A stretch of 64,000 bases of DNA, from NCBI RefSeq assembly GCF_001513965.1, contig NZ_KQ948024.1, positions 205,508 through 269,507 on the forward strand, given 5' to 3'. Numbering within the stretch: position 1 is the first letter of the stretch; each line of letters opens with the position of its first letter. Under the pieces are notes generated by a model that had not been told where the DNA came from, searched no databases, and saw only the letters and a program-made list of their open reading frames with translations. Below, piece by piece: positions 8,159-16,150 of this stretch. Source of the DNA: Streptomyces cellostaticus. Its GTDB lineage: Bacteria; Actinomycetota; Actinomycetes; Streptomycetales; Streptomycetaceae. A program made the translations under genes and the position numbers.

Positions 8159-8481
8159 CCTCGTCCCCCCGATTGCTCGCCGCCCCGCCTCCGGGTGCGG
8201 CTCCTCCCCACCACAGTCCGGCGTCAGCCTGACGCCCGGTCTCGGCCGTCCGGCAGAGCGTGCACCCGGCAACCCGGAGCACTCGTGGCCGTACGTGCGC
8301 GACCGCGCGGGGCGGTCAGGTCCACACGGGGGAGGAACAGACCCGAGTGGTGAGCCGAGCGCCTCCTTCTACGGCAGGAGCCGTACGCGACGGAGCCGGA
8401 ACCGCCCGACTGGACGCCCGCGTATGCGGGTGCGCGCTTCGGCCATGTCGGGAGCAGGGGGTGCTCCGGTTGCCTGGAAAC
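8159..8481. other. Divergent intergenic region with a 15-bp palindrome
   Basis: The 323-base gap between the HTH gene and the DUF1772 gene carries a perfect inverted repeat GCGTCA-GCC-TGACGC at 8221-8235, a possible operator for the HTH protein. I see no other element. Confidence 0.35.
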
Positions 8482-9015
8482 ATGACAGACACGAGGGAAT
8501 CCGCGAGGCAGACACACACCGGCAACGTCGTCCTGGGCGCGGCCACGGTCGCCATGGGCCTGATCGCCGGGGTCTTCTACATCTTCGCCTGCGCGGTGAT
8601 GCCGGCGCTGGCCCGCAGCGACGACCGGACGTATGTCGAGGTCATGCGCGACATCAACGCCGTGATCCAGAACCCGGTGTTCTTCCTGAGCTTCATGGGG
8701 GCGCTGGTGCTGACGGGGGTGTCGGCGTGGCAGCTGCGGGGCACGGCGTGCGGCCGCTGGGTGTGGGCGGCGCTGGCGGCGTACGCGCTGGTCTTCTTCG
8801 TCACGGTGGCGTTCAACATCCCGCTGAACAACGCCCTGGCGGCGAAGGGAGACCCGGCCGCCCTGCGGAAGCACTTCGAAGGACCGTGGGTGGCGTGGAA
8901 CGTCGTCCGGGCGGTGGGGTCGACGGTGGCGCTGGGCTTCCTGACGCGGGCGCTGCTCAGCCGGCACTCCTTCCGCGCTCCGGCCGGCTGCACCTCTCCT
9001 CGTACAGCGAGTTGA
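8482..9015 (+). CDS. DUF1772 (anthrone oxygenase-like) membrane protein
   Basis: This 177-residue protein has four predicted membrane segments: about 16-38 (VVLGAATVAMGLIAGVFYIF), 65-83, 92-112 (WAALAAYALVFFVTVAFN) and 142-158. Between the third and fourth lies the family signature FNIPLNNALAAKGDPAALR followed by WVAWNVVRAVGS. DUF1772 proteins include enzymes annotated as anthrone oxygenases, but most bacterial members have no known substrate. I start at the ATG at 8482, just before the first membrane helix; the upstream open frame has no coding features. The gene stands alone and converges on nnaR with only 41 bases between the stops. No partner gene suggests a substrate here. Confidence 0.8.
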   Translation: MTDTRESARQTHTGNVVLGAATVAMGLIAGVFYIFACAVMPALARSDDRTYVEVMRDINAVIQNPVFFLSFMGALVLTGVSAWQLRGTACGRWVWAALAAYALVFFVTVAFNIPLNNALAAKGDPAALRKHFEGPWVAWNVVRAVGSTVALGFLTRALLSRHSFRAPAGCTSPRTAS

Positions 9016-9056
9016 TCTCTCCTCGGCGAGCCGCCCTGGGACCGTGGGGCAGCTTC

Positions 9057-10208
9057 CTACACGTCCGCGTACTTCGCGTCCGCCGCCGGATCCAGCGCCA
9101 GCCGGTACCCCCGCTTCACCACCGTCTGGATCAGCTTCGGTGCCCCAAGAGCCGTACGCAGCCGGGCCATCGCCGTCTCCACGGCGTGCTCGTCGCGGCC
9201 CGCCCCGGGCAGGGCTCGCAGCAGTTCGGCCCGGGCCACCACCCATCCCGGCCGCCGCGACAGCGCCCGCAGCAGGGACATGCCCGCCGGCGGCACCGGC
9301 TTCAGCTCGCCGTCGACCAGCACCGCGTGGCCCCGGATCTCCACCCGGTGCCCGGCGATCGGCAACGCCCGCGCCCGCTTCGGGAGTTCCTGGCAGAGCA
9401 GCTGCACCAGCGGGCCGAGGCGGAAGCGCTCTGGCTGTACGGTGTCCACGCCCCGGGCCTGGAGGGGCAGTGCGGTGACGGGGCCCACGCAGGCCGGCAG
9501 TACGTCGTGGCCGAGCGCGACCAGGACCTCGCCGAGCAGTCCTCGCTCCTCGGCCCGCGACAGCAGCGACGCGGCGGCCGGTGCGCTGGTGAAGGTGAGG
9601 GCGTCCACGCCGCGTGCGGCGATCGCGTCGAGGAGGCGGTCCACGGGGCCTATGTCCTCCGGCGGCATCCAGCGGTACACCGGTACCAGGACGACTTCCG
9701 CTCCCGCCGCCCGCAGCGCCTCCACGAACCCCGGCAGCGGCTCCCCGTGCAGCTGTACGGCAATCCGGCGCCCGTCGACGCCCTCCTCCAGCAGCCGGTC
9801 GAGCACCTCCGCCATGGACTCGCTGGACGGCGACCACTCCTCCGTCAGCCCGGCGGCCCGGACGGCCCCCTTCACCTTGGGTCCGCGGGCGAGCAGTTCC
9901 ACCCCGCGCAGCCGCCCGAGCAGCTGCTCCCCGAGTCCCCACCCGTCGGCGGCCTCGATCCAGCCCCGGAACCCGATCGCGGTGGTGGCCACCACGACGT
10001 CCGGCGCCTGGTCGATGATCTCCTTGGTGGCGGCGAGCAGCTCGCCGTCATCGGCAAGGGGCACTATGCGCAGGGCGGGCGCATGCAGCACGGTGGCGCC
10101 GCGCCGCTGGAGCAGCGCGCCCAGCTCGTCGGCCCGGCGCGCGGCGGTGACACCGACGGTGAATCCGGCGAGGGGTCCCTGTTCGGGGTGCTGCTGTGTG
10201 TCGTACAT
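9057..10208 (-). CDS. nnaR: HemD-like/winged-helix regulator of nitrate and nitrite assimilation
   Basis: The first 250 or so residues (of 383) form a uroporphyrinogen-III synthase fold (TVGVTAARRADELGALLQRRG, then TSAPAAASLL). About residues 285-375 form an OmpR-type winged-helix DNA-binding domain ending with TVVKRGYRLAL. This fusion occurs beside narK genes in actinobacteria; the S. coelicolor protein in this position is known as NnaR, which acts together with GlnR on nitrate/nitrite genes. The role here is therefore transcriptional; any remaining synthase activity is uncertain. It lies directly downstream of narK on the same strand but a long hairpin separates them, so it may have its own promoter in the 85-base gap. 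The ATG start at 10206-10208 begins right at the HemD domain. Confidence 0.88.
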   Translation of the reverse strand: MYDTQQHPEQGPLAGFTVGVTAARRADELGALLQRRGATVLHAPALRIVPLADDGELLAATKEIIDQAPDVVVATTAIGFRGWIEAADGWGLGEQLLGRLRGVELLARGPKVKGAVRAAGLTEEWSPSSESMAEVLDRLLEEGVDGRRIAVQLHGEPLPGFVEALRAAGAEVVLVPVYRWMPPEDIGPVDRLLDAIAARGVDALTFTSAPAAASLLSRAEERGLLGEVLVALGHDVLPACVGPVTALPLQARGVDTVQPERFRLGPLVQLLCQELPKRARALPIAGHRVEIRGHAVLVDGELKPVPPAGMSLLRALSRRPGWVVARAELLRALPGAGRDEHAVETAMARLRTALGAPKLIQTVVKRGYRLALDPAADAKYADV

Positions 10209-10230
10209 AGCTCTCCTACGTGGCCCGCAT

Positions 10231-10273
10231 GCCGAACGAGCCTGTCAACGGCGCGTGACAGGCTCGGTTCGGC
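10231..10273 (-). terminator. Long hairpin between narK and nnaR
   Basis: Arms 10231-10247 and 10256-10273 pair over 17 positions with one bulged G and an 8-base loop, 20 bases after the narK stop. It probably terminates or attenuates narK transcription before nnaR. Confidence 0.7.
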
Positions 10274-10293
10274 TTGATGTCGCCGGTGTTACG

Positions 10294-11667
10294 TCACACC
10301 TCGGCGTAGCTGAGCTGCGGCTTCGCCTCCGAGGCGGCAGTGTTGGCGTGAACCTGCCCGGCCGGACGGCGAAGGTATACGGCCCAGGTGACCACGAAAC
10401 AGGCGCCGTAGAAGGCGAGGAAGGCGACGAAGGCGCCGGTGCCGGAGCCGTAGGAGAGGAAGGACTGGCGGAAGGCCATGTTGATGCCGACACCGCCGAG
10501 TGCGCCGACGGCTCCGATGAGTCCCATGGAGGCGCCGGACAGGCGTCGGCCGTAGGCGGCCGCTTCCTCACCGGTGAGCCCCTTGGCCAGGGCCTTCGCC
10601 TGGAAGATGCCGGGGATCATCTTGTACGTCGACCCGTTCCCGAGCCCGCTCAGCACGAACAGCACCACGAAGACCGACACGAACAGCGGCAGCGACTTCT
10701 GCATGCTGGCGACGACGAGTACGGCGGTGGCGGCGGCCATGCCGACGTAGTTCCACAGGGTGATGCGGGCCCCGCCGTACCGGTCGGCGAGCCAGCCGCC
10801 GACGGGCCGGATGAGGGAGCCGAGCAGCGGGCCGATGAAGGTGAGGTAGGCGGCCTGCAGCGGGGTGCGCCCGAACTGGTTGGTCAGTACCTGACCGAAG
10901 GCGAAGCTGTACCCGATGAAGGACCCGAACGTCCCGATGTAGAGGAAGGACATGATCCAGGTGTGCGCGTCCTTCGCCGCGTCCTTGGCGGCGCCCGTGT
11001 CGTTCTTCACCGAGGCGAGGTTGTCCATGAACAGCGCGGCGAGGACGGCCGCGACGACGATCAGCGGGATGTAGATCCCGAGCAGCACGCGCGGCCCGCC
11101 GCTCGCCCCGATGATCGCGAGGGCGACCAGCTGGATGACCGGGACGCCGATGTTCCCGCCGCCGGCGTTGAGGCCGAGGGCCCACCCCTTCTTGCGGAGG
11201 GGGAAGAAGGCGTTGATGTTGGTCATGCTGGAGGCGAAGTTGCCGCCGCCGATGCCCGCGAGGAGCCCCACGAGGAGGAAGGTGGAGAAGGACGTCCCCG
11301 GCTTCATGACGACGAAGGCGGCGGTGGTCGGCACGAGCAGCAGAGCGGCCGAGACGATCGTCCAGTTCCGGCCGCCGAAGACGGCGACGGCGAAGGTGTA
11401 GGGCACGCGGACGACGGCGCCGACGAGCGTGACCATGGAGGTCAGCAGGAACTTGTCGGCGGGGGTGAGCCCGTACTGGGGCCCCATGAAGAGCACGAGC
11501 ACGGACCACATGGCCCAGATCGAGAATCCGATGTGCTCGGAGAGCACGGAGAAGAAGAGATTCCGCTTGGCGGTCTTCTCCCCGGTCTCGTTCCAGAAGG
11601 TCTCGTCCTCCGGATCCCAGCGCTCGATCCAGCGGCCGCTGCGACGGGTTGGGGCTGGGGCTGTCAT
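10294..11667 (-). CDS. narK: NarK-type nitrate/nitrite transporter
   Basis: This 457-residue major facilitator protein has 12 predicted membrane helices. It carries the nitrate signature motifs of the NarK/NasA group: a glycine-rich segment GIGGGNFASSMTNINAFFP after helix 4-5 and NAGGGNIGVPVIQL next to it. It imports nitrate and/or exports nitrite for assimilation; direction cannot be told from sequence. A 30-residue hydrophilic N-terminus (RSGRWIERWDPEDETFWNETG) is typical of the actinobacterial branch. The ATG at 11665-11667 follows GGAGG closely. A GlnR-like box lies about 90 bases upstream. Downstream is the regulator gene nnaR. Together they indicate nitrogen-controlled nitrate uptake. 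Confidence 0.92.
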   Translation of the reverse strand: MTAPAPTRRSGRWIERWDPEDETFWNETGEKTAKRNLFFSVLSEHIGFSIWAMWSVLVLFMGPQYGLTPADKFLLTSMVTLVGAVVRVPYTFAVAVFGGRNWTIVSAALLLVPTTAAFVVMKPGTSFSTFLLVGLLAGIGGGNFASSMTNINAFFPLRKKGWALGLNAGGGNIGVPVIQLVALAIIGASGGPRVLLGIYIPLIVVAAVLAALFMDNLASVKNDTGAAKDAAKDAHTWIMSFLYIGTFGSFIGYSFAFGQVLTNQFGRTPLQAAYLTFIGPLLGSLIRPVGGWLADRYGGARITLWNYVGMAAATAVLVVASMQKSLPLFVSVFVVLFVLSGLGNGSTYKMIPGIFQAKALAKGLTGEEAAAYGRRLSGASMGLIGAVGALGGVGINMAFRQSFLSYGSGTGAFVAFLAFYGACFVVTWAVYLRRPAGQVHANTAASEAKPQLSYAEV

Positions 11668-11755
11668 GACGCCTCCACGGGGCTCCGGGGCTCGGGTGGT
11701 TCGCGGTGATGAGTCCCGAAGGTAGGGAGGGCGCGTTTCCTGCCTGTGGCTGTGG

Positions 11756-11771
11756 GTGACCGGAAAGGAAC
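11756..11771 (+). promoter_or_regulatory. GlnR-like box upstream of narK
   Basis: GTGAC-N6-GGAAC matches the GlnR half-site pair gTnAC-n6-GaAAC with one difference. A weaker second a-site (CTCAC at 11778-11782) follows with the expected six-base spacing. The position is about 90-105 bases upstream of the narK start, consistent with nitrogen control. Confidence 0.5.
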
Positions 11772-11888
11772 TTTGCTCTCACGCAGGGGACGGGGGCGCG
11801 GTGAGGACCGGAGCAGACCCCGGCAGCCGCCGAGGGGGAGGCAGGTGGCTGCCGCCAGGGTGGCCGACGCCGAAAAAACGCTGTTATT

Positions 11889-11911
11889 GTTGAGTAACGC
11901 TGTTATTCAAC
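11889..11911 (+). promoter_or_regulatory. Near-palindromic operator before the redoxin-tetR pair
   Basis: A 23-base inverted repeat with arms GTTGA-n-TAAC and GTTA-n-TCAAC lies just upstream of the redoxin ribosome-binding site. The core ACGCTGTTATT also occurs as a direct copy at 11878-11888. It is the type of site TetR repressors use; the downstream TetR gene is the likely owner. Confidence 0.6.
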
Positions 11912-11925
11912 GAGGGGGCGGCACC

Positions 11926-13035
11926 ATGCGCAATACGGCGGTCACGACCGAGAGCAGCGCCCGGACCACCGTCCGGATGACAGTCCTGGACGACCACGTC
12001 GAGAGCCGCACCGAGGCCCGGCTCCGCGCCGTCGAGGGCAGCGCCGACTCCCACGTCTGGCTCGCCTTCGCAGACGTCGAGCGCACGCTCGGCTTCACGC
12101 GCAAGCCGCAGGGCTGGTGCCGGGGCGACATCTGCATCCCGGCGGCCGGCGTCGCGCGGATCGAGGACGCGGACGCCGGGATGCTGGACATCACCGCCTT
12201 CGCCGAGCTGCTGGGCCGACCGGTGGCGATCGAGCCCGGTGCCGGGGTCGTGGCGCTCGGCGCATCGGCCGCCGACAGGTCGGCGGCGCTGGTGGGCGAC
12301 CGGGCACCCGACTTCACCCTGCCGGACGTCGACGGTGTCGAGCACTCACTGGGCGATCTGCGCGGACGGAAGGTGGCGCTCGTCTTCTGGGCCTCGTGGT
12401 GCGGCTGCCGCTACGACCTCCCCGAGTGGGAGCGTCAGCACGCCGCGCTGGCCGCCGAGGGCCTCACCGTGCTGAGTGTCGCCGTGGACCGCCGCATCGC
12501 GGACGCGGCGCCCTGGATCGCCGAGGCCGCGCCGACGCACCCCGCGCTGATCGACGTCGACGGCCGGGTCGCGGATCTGTACCAGCTGCTCAACGTCCCG
12601 ACCGTGCTCTGGATCGACGAGCAGGGCCGCATCGCCCGCCCGAACGACACCCAGTTCGCGACCGACCTCTTCCGCTCCATGAGCGGCCTGGACTCCGTGA
12701 AGGCCCTCGGCGCGCTGCGGCGGTGGGTGACGACCGGCGACCCGGGTCTGCACGCCGACTCGGTCGCGGAGCTGACCCGGCGGGGCACCCCGCAGCAGCA
12801 GCGTGCCCGCACGGAGGCCGCGCTGGCGCTCTGGCTGCTGCGCCACGGCCACCAGGAGGCGGCTGAACGGCACTTCACGGTCGCGTCGGAACTGGCGCCG
12901 GAAGACGTCACGACGTGGCGCAGCGCGATGCCGCTCCTGGGAGTGGATCCGATGGGCGACCAGTACTTCACCCGACGAACCGCGCTGGAGGAGGCGGGCG
13001 TGCCGGTCTACCGGCCGCTGCCGGACTGGCAGTAG
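11926..13035 (+). CDS. Thioredoxin-fold redoxin with CXC active site
   Basis: Of 369 residues, about 120-260 form an AhpC/TlpA-type redoxin domain (LVGDRAPDFTLPDVDGVEHSLGDLRGRKVALVFWASW). The active site reads W-C159-G-C161-R-Y: the second cysteine is two, not three, positions after the first, so it is not a classic CXXC thiol-disulfide site. The cis-proline region is present as LNVPTVLWID. The N-terminal 110 residues and the C-terminal helical 100 residues (RARTEAALALWLLRHGHQEA) have no family I recognise; the latter looks TPR-like. There is no signal peptide, so it is cytoplasmic. I start at ATG 11926, which follows GAGGGGG; the open frame further upstream runs through the operator. It is probably co-transcribed with the TetR gene 40 bases downstream and repressed by it. 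Confidence 0.8.
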   Translation: MRNTAVTTESSARTTVRMTVLDDHVESRTEARLRAVEGSADSHVWLAFADVERTLGFTRKPQGWCRGDICIPAAGVARIEDADAGMLDITAFAELLGRPVAIEPGAGVVALGASAADRSAALVGDRAPDFTLPDVDGVEHSLGDLRGRKVALVFWASWCGCRYDLPEWERQHAALAAEGLTVLSVAVDRRIADAAPWIAEAAPTHPALIDVDGRVADLYQLLNVPTVLWIDEQGRIARPNDTQFATDLFRSMSGLDSVKALGALRRWVTTGDPGLHADSVAELTRRGTPQQQRARTEAALALWLLRHGHQEAAERHFTVASELAPEDVTTWRSAMPLLGVDPMGDQYFTRRTALEEAGVPVYRPLPDWQ

Positions 13036-13075
13036 CGACCGGCCGCCCGGCAGACACTCCTGGAGAATCGTTCCC

Positions 13076-13696
13076 ATGCCCGCCAAATCACCGACCGGCG
13101 CCTTCGCCCGAGCCCAGGCCAAGGGCGAGGAGGCGCTGCGCACCGCCATGCTCGACATCGCCGCCGGGCTGCTGGCCGCCGAGGGCCCGGCCGCGCTGAG
13201 CATGCGCCGCCTGGCCACCGCTGCCGACTGCTCGACCACCGTCCTGTACCGCCTGTTCGGCGCCAAGGACGGCATCGCGGCGGCGCTCTACCGTGAAGGC
13301 TTCGCCCGGCTGCGCCGCCGCCTCGACGCCGTGCCGCGCGGCGGCGATCCGGCCGCGTACCTCGCCGCCCTCGGCCGCGCCTACCGCGCCAACGCCCTGG
13401 AAGAGCCCCACTTCTACCGCGTCATGCACGGCGAGGCCATCCCCGGCTTCGTACCTGACGAGGAGTCCCGCGCCGCAGCCGCGGCCAGTCTGGACGTGCT
13501 GCGGGAGGCGGCCCGCGCCGCGGTCGAGGCCGGCCTGCTGCGTGCGGACGCCGACGTCGACGAGATCACCGACACGCTGTGGGCGGCGGCCCACGGCGTG
13601 ATCAGCCTGGAGCTCGGCGGGCACTTCCCGGGCGGTCTGGGTGAGGAGCGGTTCCGGGTCCTGACCCGGGCCGCGGTGGAGGCCTTCGTGCCCTGA
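13076..13696 (+). CDS. TetR-family regulator
   Basis: This 206-residue protein has a TetR N-terminal HTH at about residues 18-65 (RTAMLDIAAGLLAAEGPAALSMRRLATAADCSTTVLYRLFGAKDGI). A helical ligand-binding domain with a TetR_C-type pattern follows (FYRVMHGEAIPGF and ITDTLWAAAHGVISLELGGHF). The start is the ATG at 13076 with GGAG 10 bases before it. It lies 40 bases after the redoxin gene in the same direction, and the palindrome at 11889-11911 in front of that gene fits autogenous repression of both. The ligand is unknown; the pairing with a redoxin suggests an oxidative or electrophile signal, which is inference. Confidence 0.85.
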   Translation: MPAKSPTGAFARAQAKGEEALRTAMLDIAAGLLAAEGPAALSMRRLATAADCSTTVLYRLFGAKDGIAAALYREGFARLRRRLDAVPRGGDPAAYLAALGRAYRANALEEPHFYRVMHGEAIPGFVPDEESRAAAAASLDVLREAARAAVEAGLLRADADVDEITDTLWAAAHGVISLELGGHFPGGLGEERFRVLTRAAVEAFVP

Positions 13697-13713
13697 GGGC
13701 GCGCGGAACAAGG

Positions 13714-14697
13714 TCAGGCGGACTCCGGGCCCGGGGCCTTCATCACCTCCCCGTCGACAGCCAGGAGCCACCCCCCGGCCGGCCGTCGCAGCCAGCCTTC
13801 GGCGTCGGCGATCTCCATGGCCGCCCTCCGCAGCGCGGTCAGGCCGGGGTGCGTCAGACCCTTCCGCCAGACCAGGGACACGGCCGACAGCGGAACCGGA
13901 TCCACGAGCGGCCGCAGCACCGTGCGGGGCATGGCCGGAAAGTCCACCACGGCCAGGACCGGGTTCCGCGTCTTGGCCATGATCCGCTCGAATTCCTCGT
14001 CCCCGACCGCCAGCGGCAGGGGGGAGGCGAGCCGGATGCCGCGTCCCTCGAAGAGGTGAAGGGCGAGGTCGGTCCACTCCCGGGTGCGCGGGTTCCCGGC
14101 GCCCGCGTACACCGTCTCCCCGGCCAGCGCGGCCAGCGGCACCGCCGGCCGGGCGGCCAGGGGGTGGTCCTCGGGCAGCACGACGGCCATCGGCTCGTAG
14201 CGCACCGGCTGCTGTTCCAGACCGGAGCGCAGGGCCGCGTCCAGGCCGGCGAAGCGCCCGAAGGAGGCGTCCAGCCGGCCGGTGAGCAGGTCGGCCGCCG
14301 CTCCCGTCAAGCCGCTCTCGTAGCGGGCCATCAGCTCGCAGTCGGGGGCGAGTTCCCGGGCCCGGTGCAGCACGCGGCGGCCGGTGGCCAGGCCCGCGGA
14401 GTTGAGGTCGACCAGCAGCGGCCGGGCCTGGCGGAAGGCGGCGAGCAGATCGTCCTGGGCGGCCAGGACCCGCCGGGCATGCGGCAGCAGACGCTCGCCG
14501 TCCGCGGTCAGCGTCACCTGCCGGGTGGTCCGTACGAACAGCTCGGCGCCCAGCTCCCGCTCCAGCCGCCGCACGTCCCGGCTGAGCGCCTGCTGGGCGA
14601 CGTACAGGCGGGCCGCGGCCCGGGTGAAGTGGAGCTCCTCGGCGACGGCGACGAAGGCGCGCAGGAGGCGGGGGTCTAGGGCGGCGGGGACGGGCAT
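13714..14697 (-). CDS. LysR-family regulator
   Basis: This 327-residue protein has an N-terminal winged HTH at about residues 7-66 (LDPRLLRAFVAVAEELHFTRAAARLYVAQQALSRDVRRLE), then the two-lobed periplasmic-binding-like effector domain. LysR proteins act as tetramers and usually control the neighbouring divergent gene, here an MFS exporter starting 83 bases away. The start is the ATG at 14695-14697, which places the first HTH helix at the usual position; a longer frame back to 14829 would read through the shared promoter. The effector cannot be inferred from sequence. Confidence 0.87.
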   Translation of the reverse strand: MPVPAALDPRLLRAFVAVAEELHFTRAAARLYVAQQALSRDVRRLERELGAELFVRTTRQVTLTADGERLLPHARRVLAAQDDLLAAFRQARPLLVDLNSAGLATGRRVLHRARELAPDCELMARYESGLTGAAADLLTGRLDASFGRFAGLDAALRSGLEQQPVRYEPMAVVLPEDHPLAARPAVPLAALAGETVYAGAGNPRTREWTDLALHLFEGRGIRLASPLPLAVGDEEFERIMAKTRNPVLAVVDFPAMPRTVLRPLVDPVPLSAVSLVWRKGLTHPGLTALRRAAMEIADAEGWLRRPAGGWLLAVDGEVMKAPGPESA

Positions 14698-14780
14698 GGC
14701 GGCGAATTTACAACGCGGGTGCGTGAATCGGCACCGAGAAGGTGTTGGACCCGTGATCCACTTCGAGCGAACGTTGACCC

Positions 14781-16007
14781 ATGCCGCAACAGACCGTCGA
14801 AGACAGCCGGATACAGAACAGACAAGCACGACTCACCGGATACCGCCGCCTCTTCTCCCTCCCCGGCACCCGCGCCTTCACCGCCGGCAACCTGATCGCC
14901 CGCCTCCCCATGGGCATGTTCGGGGTGAGCGCGGTCGTGATGATCGCCGGATCCCGCGGCTCGTACGCCCTCGCCGGCGCCGTCACCGCCACCGGGCTCG
15001 CGGCGACCGGGGTGGCCGGGCCCTGGATCGCACGGCTCGTCGACCGGCACGGGCAGGCCCGCGTCGCCGTACCGGCCACGCTCACCGCGGTGCTGGGCAG
15101 CCTCGCGCTCCTGCTGTGCGTGCGCTACGGCGCCCCGGACTGGACCCTGTTCGCCGCCTACGCCGCCACCGCGACCACCCCGAACATCGGCGGCCTGTCC
15201 CGCGCCCGCTGGGCCCACCTGCTGCGCGAGGACACCGGAGCGCTGCACACCGCGAACTCCTTCGAACAGGCCGCCGACGAGCTGTGCTTCATGCTCGGCC
15301 CGGTGCTCGCCTCCTTCCTGACCGGCACGTTCTTCCCGGAGGCGGGCACGCTCGCCGGGGCCGCGCTGCTGCTGGCCGGGATGCTGCTGTTCACCGCGCA
15401 GCGGGCGACCGAGCCGCCGCCGCAGGCCCGTTCGAAGGCACCGTCGCCGCTCAGGAGCCCGGGGATCCCGCCGCTGCTGGCCTGCTTCGTGGCGACCGGC
15501 GCGGTGTTCGGTTCGATGGAGGTCGTCACGATCGCGTACGCCGACGCACAGGGGCACCGCGCGGCGGCCGGTGTCGTCCTCGCGCTGCAGGCGGCCGGTT
15601 CGTGCGCGGCGGGTCTGCTGTACGGGGCGCTGAAGCCGGCCGGCCTGCGCCTGGCCCAGTGCCTGCCGGCGATGGCCGTACTGATGACCCTGCCCTGGCT
15701 CGCGGCCACCGTCACCGGTTCGCTCGTGGCCCTGGCGGGCGCGCTGCTGGTGGCGGGCATGGCGACCGCGCCGACGATGGTGACCGCGATGACCCTGGTG
15801 CAGCAGCGCACCCCGGCCGACCGGCTCAACGAGGGCATGAGTCTGGTCGTCACCGCCCTGCTCACCGGCATCGCGTGCGGCTCGGCGGCCGGCGGCTGGG
15901 CGGCCGAGCGCCTCTCCCCCGCCGCCGCCTTCGCAGTCCCGGCCGCCGCGGCCACCGTGGCCCTGCTGATCAACTTGGCGGCGCGCACGCACCGTCGAAT
16001 CGCTTGA
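14781..16007 (+). CDS. MFS transporter, likely drug or metabolite exporter
   Basis: This 408-residue protein has 12 predicted membrane helices in two halves. It begins with a short cytoplasmic tail and the helix-1 region TPG-like stretch (LPGTRAFTAGNLIARLPMGMFGVSAVVMI). Loop 2-3 carries an MFS motif-A-like RLVDRHGQARVAV. Its closest general pattern is the actinobacterial DHA1-like family with no fixed substrate. It is divergent from the LysR gene with an 83-base shared promoter region, so LysR probably controls it. No strong ribosome-binding sequence precedes the ATG at 14781. Export is family inference; substrate unknown. Confidence 0.85.
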   Translation: MPQQTVEDSRIQNRQARLTGYRRLFSLPGTRAFTAGNLIARLPMGMFGVSAVVMIAGSRGSYALAGAVTATGLAATGVAGPWIARLVDRHGQARVAVPATLTAVLGSLALLLCVRYGAPDWTLFAAYAATATTPNIGGLSRARWAHLLREDTGALHTANSFEQAADELCFMLGPVLASFLTGTFFPEAGTLAGAALLLAGMLLFTAQRATEPPPQARSKAPSPLRSPGIPPLLACFVATGAVFGSMEVVTIAYADAQGHRAAAGVVLALQAAGSCAAGLLYGALKPAGLRLAQCLPAMAVLMTLPWLAATVTGSLVALAGALLVAGMATAPTMVTAMTLVQQRTPADRLNEGMSLVVTALLTGIACGSAAGGWAAERLSPAAAFAVPAAAATVALLINLAARTHRRIA

Positions 16008-16060
16008 GGCAATTCCCGTCCCACCCGTTGACGCCCGCACCACCCCCGCCTACCTTCCTC

Positions 16061-16078
16061 CGTCGAAGCGCTTCGACG
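16061..16078 (+). promoter_or_regulatory. LacI-type operator O1, perfect 18-bp palindrome
   Basis: CGTCGAAGCGCTTCGACG is a perfect palindrome with the central CG typical of LacI-family operators. It lies 73 bases before the sugar-binding protein ATG, with a second palindrome 23 bases further (centre to centre). The LacI regulator at the end of the same operon is the probable ligand. Confidence 0.75.
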
Positions 16079-16085
16079 TCACGCA

Positions 16086-16099
16086 TCGAATCGATTCGA
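16086..16099 (+). promoter_or_regulatory. LacI-type operator O2, perfect 14-bp palindrome
   Basis: TCGAATCGATTCGA is a second perfect palindrome, sharing the TCGAA...TTCGA arms with O1. Two sites on nearly the same DNA face suggest cooperative binding. Confidence 0.7.
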
Positions 16100-16150
16100 C
16101 CGACGCTGCGTGACGCCCCGAGAACCATCCGACTCCCCTGGAGGCACTGG

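Noticed and set aside
16008..16150. Continuation of a 1,021-codon frame joining the MFS shadow to the sugar-binding protein
   Set aside because: The frame passes through operators and intergenic DNA; the lipoprotein signal peptide fixes the start at 16151.
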